This document shows, piece by piece, positions 63,186 to 64,000 of a stretch of 64,000 nucleotides of DNA; within the stretch, counting starts at the first letter, position 1, and each line of letters begins with the position of its first letter. The position numbers were made by a program, and so were the translations under genes. The DNA comes from Lucinisca nassula (taxonomy: Eukaryota > Mollusca > Bivalvia > Lucinida > Lucinidae): the NCBI GenBank assembly GCA_963580285.1, contig OY757011.1, forward strand, positions 1,020,501-1,084,500, in the 5' to 3' direction. Below the pieces are notes generated by a model, which had not been told where the DNA came from, ran no database searches, and worked only from the letters and a program-made list of their open reading frames with translations.

Positions 63186-64000
63186 TATTTTGTAACAACT
63201 TTTGAACCGTTAGAGATAGAGCCTTCATATTTGGCATGTAGGTTCCTTGTGACAAGGGCTTCCCATTCATATAAAGATTTGACCTGTGGTCTTGACCTGT
63301 GACCTACTTTATCATAACTTTTGAACCATATGAGATAGAGCCTTCATATTTGGCATGTATGTTCCTTGTGACAAGGTTTTTTCAACCATTCAAAACTTTT
63401 GACCCATGACCTTGACCTTTGACCTACTTTGTCAGAACTTTTGAAGCATTTAAGAATCAGCCTTCATAATTGGCATATAGGTTCCTTGATAGGAGTGAGT
63501 GTTTGAGTTTAAGTCTCACCAACAGCTAAGGTCATACAGTGATGGGACCTCTGTTTAAAAACTAATCTGAAAGTCTGGAGAAGCCTGGAATCGATCCTGC
63601 TACCCCTTGTTTACCAGGCAAGTAGCATGACCACTTCACCATGAAGGCTACTAAACTTCATTGGAGTGTTGTGTAGATGACCCTCTAGGAAAATAGCATA
63701 ACGATGAACAAATGGTCACAAGAGCTAAAAATAGAAAAACATTGTAAAGTTGCTTCAAATGCGAACTCCTTCTAAACCTTTGGGCCATTTGGATTTAAAA
63801 CTTCACAGGACTGTTGCCTAGGTGACTCCCTACCAAAATAGTTAAAACTCATTACACTCCAATGAACAAGATGGCTGCCAGAGCTAATAATAATAATAAA
63901 TCTTCAAACGACAATTCCTCCTCTACCTTTGGGCCAATTTCATTCAAACTTCGAAGTAATGTTGCTTAGATGACCCTCTACCAAAAAGGCTAAAACAATC
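63186..64000 (-). repeat. About 120-bp array with TGACCT repeats, then further unrelated units
   Basis: Units at 63186-63490 carry TTTTGAACC.T..GAGATAGAG, CCTTCATATTTGGCATGTA and GGTTCCTTGTGACAAGG, plus TGACCTTGACCTTTGACCT at 63407-63425. After a SINE at 63494-63655 a second unit type (ACTTCATTGGAGTGTTGTGT, AGATGACCCTCTA, TTTGGGCCATTTGGATTTAA) continues to the window edge. Confidence 0.65.
63494..63655 (-). mobile_element. tRNA-derived SINE, family H, somewhat diverged
   Basis: Minus strand: AGTAGCCTTCATGGTGAAGT head, B box GGATCGATTCC, 3' end GAGACTTAAACTC plus (ACTC)n. Confidence 0.8.

Overview
This window looks like nuclear DNA from a mollusc, most likely a bivalve (inferred from the intron-rich animal gene and from repeat types I associate with bivalve genomes; the species is not determined). 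It is AT-rich, intron-rich and about three quarters repeats. Nothing looks bacterial: no operons, ribosome-binding sites or CRISPR arrays.

One host gene can be reconstructed completely. It is the minus-strand orthologue of vertebrate KCTD2/KCTD5/KCTD17 (Drosophila insomniac), a BTB/POZ adaptor of Cullin-3 ubiquitin ligases. Six coding exons lie at 54412-54636, 42331-42439, 38057-38148, 35676-35771, 33472-33597 and 29138-29167. All have GT/AG borders and compatible phases, and together they encode 225 residues. The gene covers about 25.5 kb, nearly all of it introns filled with transposable elements.

Left end (1-5400): remains of a Polinton/Maverick, namely a broken protein-primed DNA polymerase (minus), a truncated integrase (plus) and an unrecognised 177-residue ORF. 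A 5'-truncated LINE with an intact 841-codon reverse transcriptase ORF lies inside it, and a MITE lies inside the LINE. 5400-29000: an A-B-C higher-order tandem repeat, hairpin-ended elements with internal tandem arrays, three TTAA/CCC (piggyBac-like) MITE families, Tc1/mariner-like MITEs, tRNA-derived SINEs, a 1.5-kb 13-bp minisatellite, and a five-layer nest of arrays at 20.1-25.2 kb. 29000-55000: the KCTD5-type gene with its repeat-filled introns. 55000-64000: a palindromic element upstream of the gene, SINEs, a GATA microsatellite, a small ACGT-rich TIR element, and about 5 kb of array elements.

The most notable observations are: (1) a 58-bp tandem repeat that has copied the 3' splice site and the first 24 bases of KCTD5 exon 5 four extra times into the upstream intron; (2) several otherwise unrelated array elements that share a 5' C(A/T)AGAG start, a 3' hairpin followed by TAA, and insertion between A and T without target duplication, which suggests one Helitron-like mobilisation system; (3) direct repeats of the nuclear-receptor half-site RGGTCA (DR0, DR1, DR2) in most of those array families. 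All family assignments come from reading the sequence; no database search was possible.
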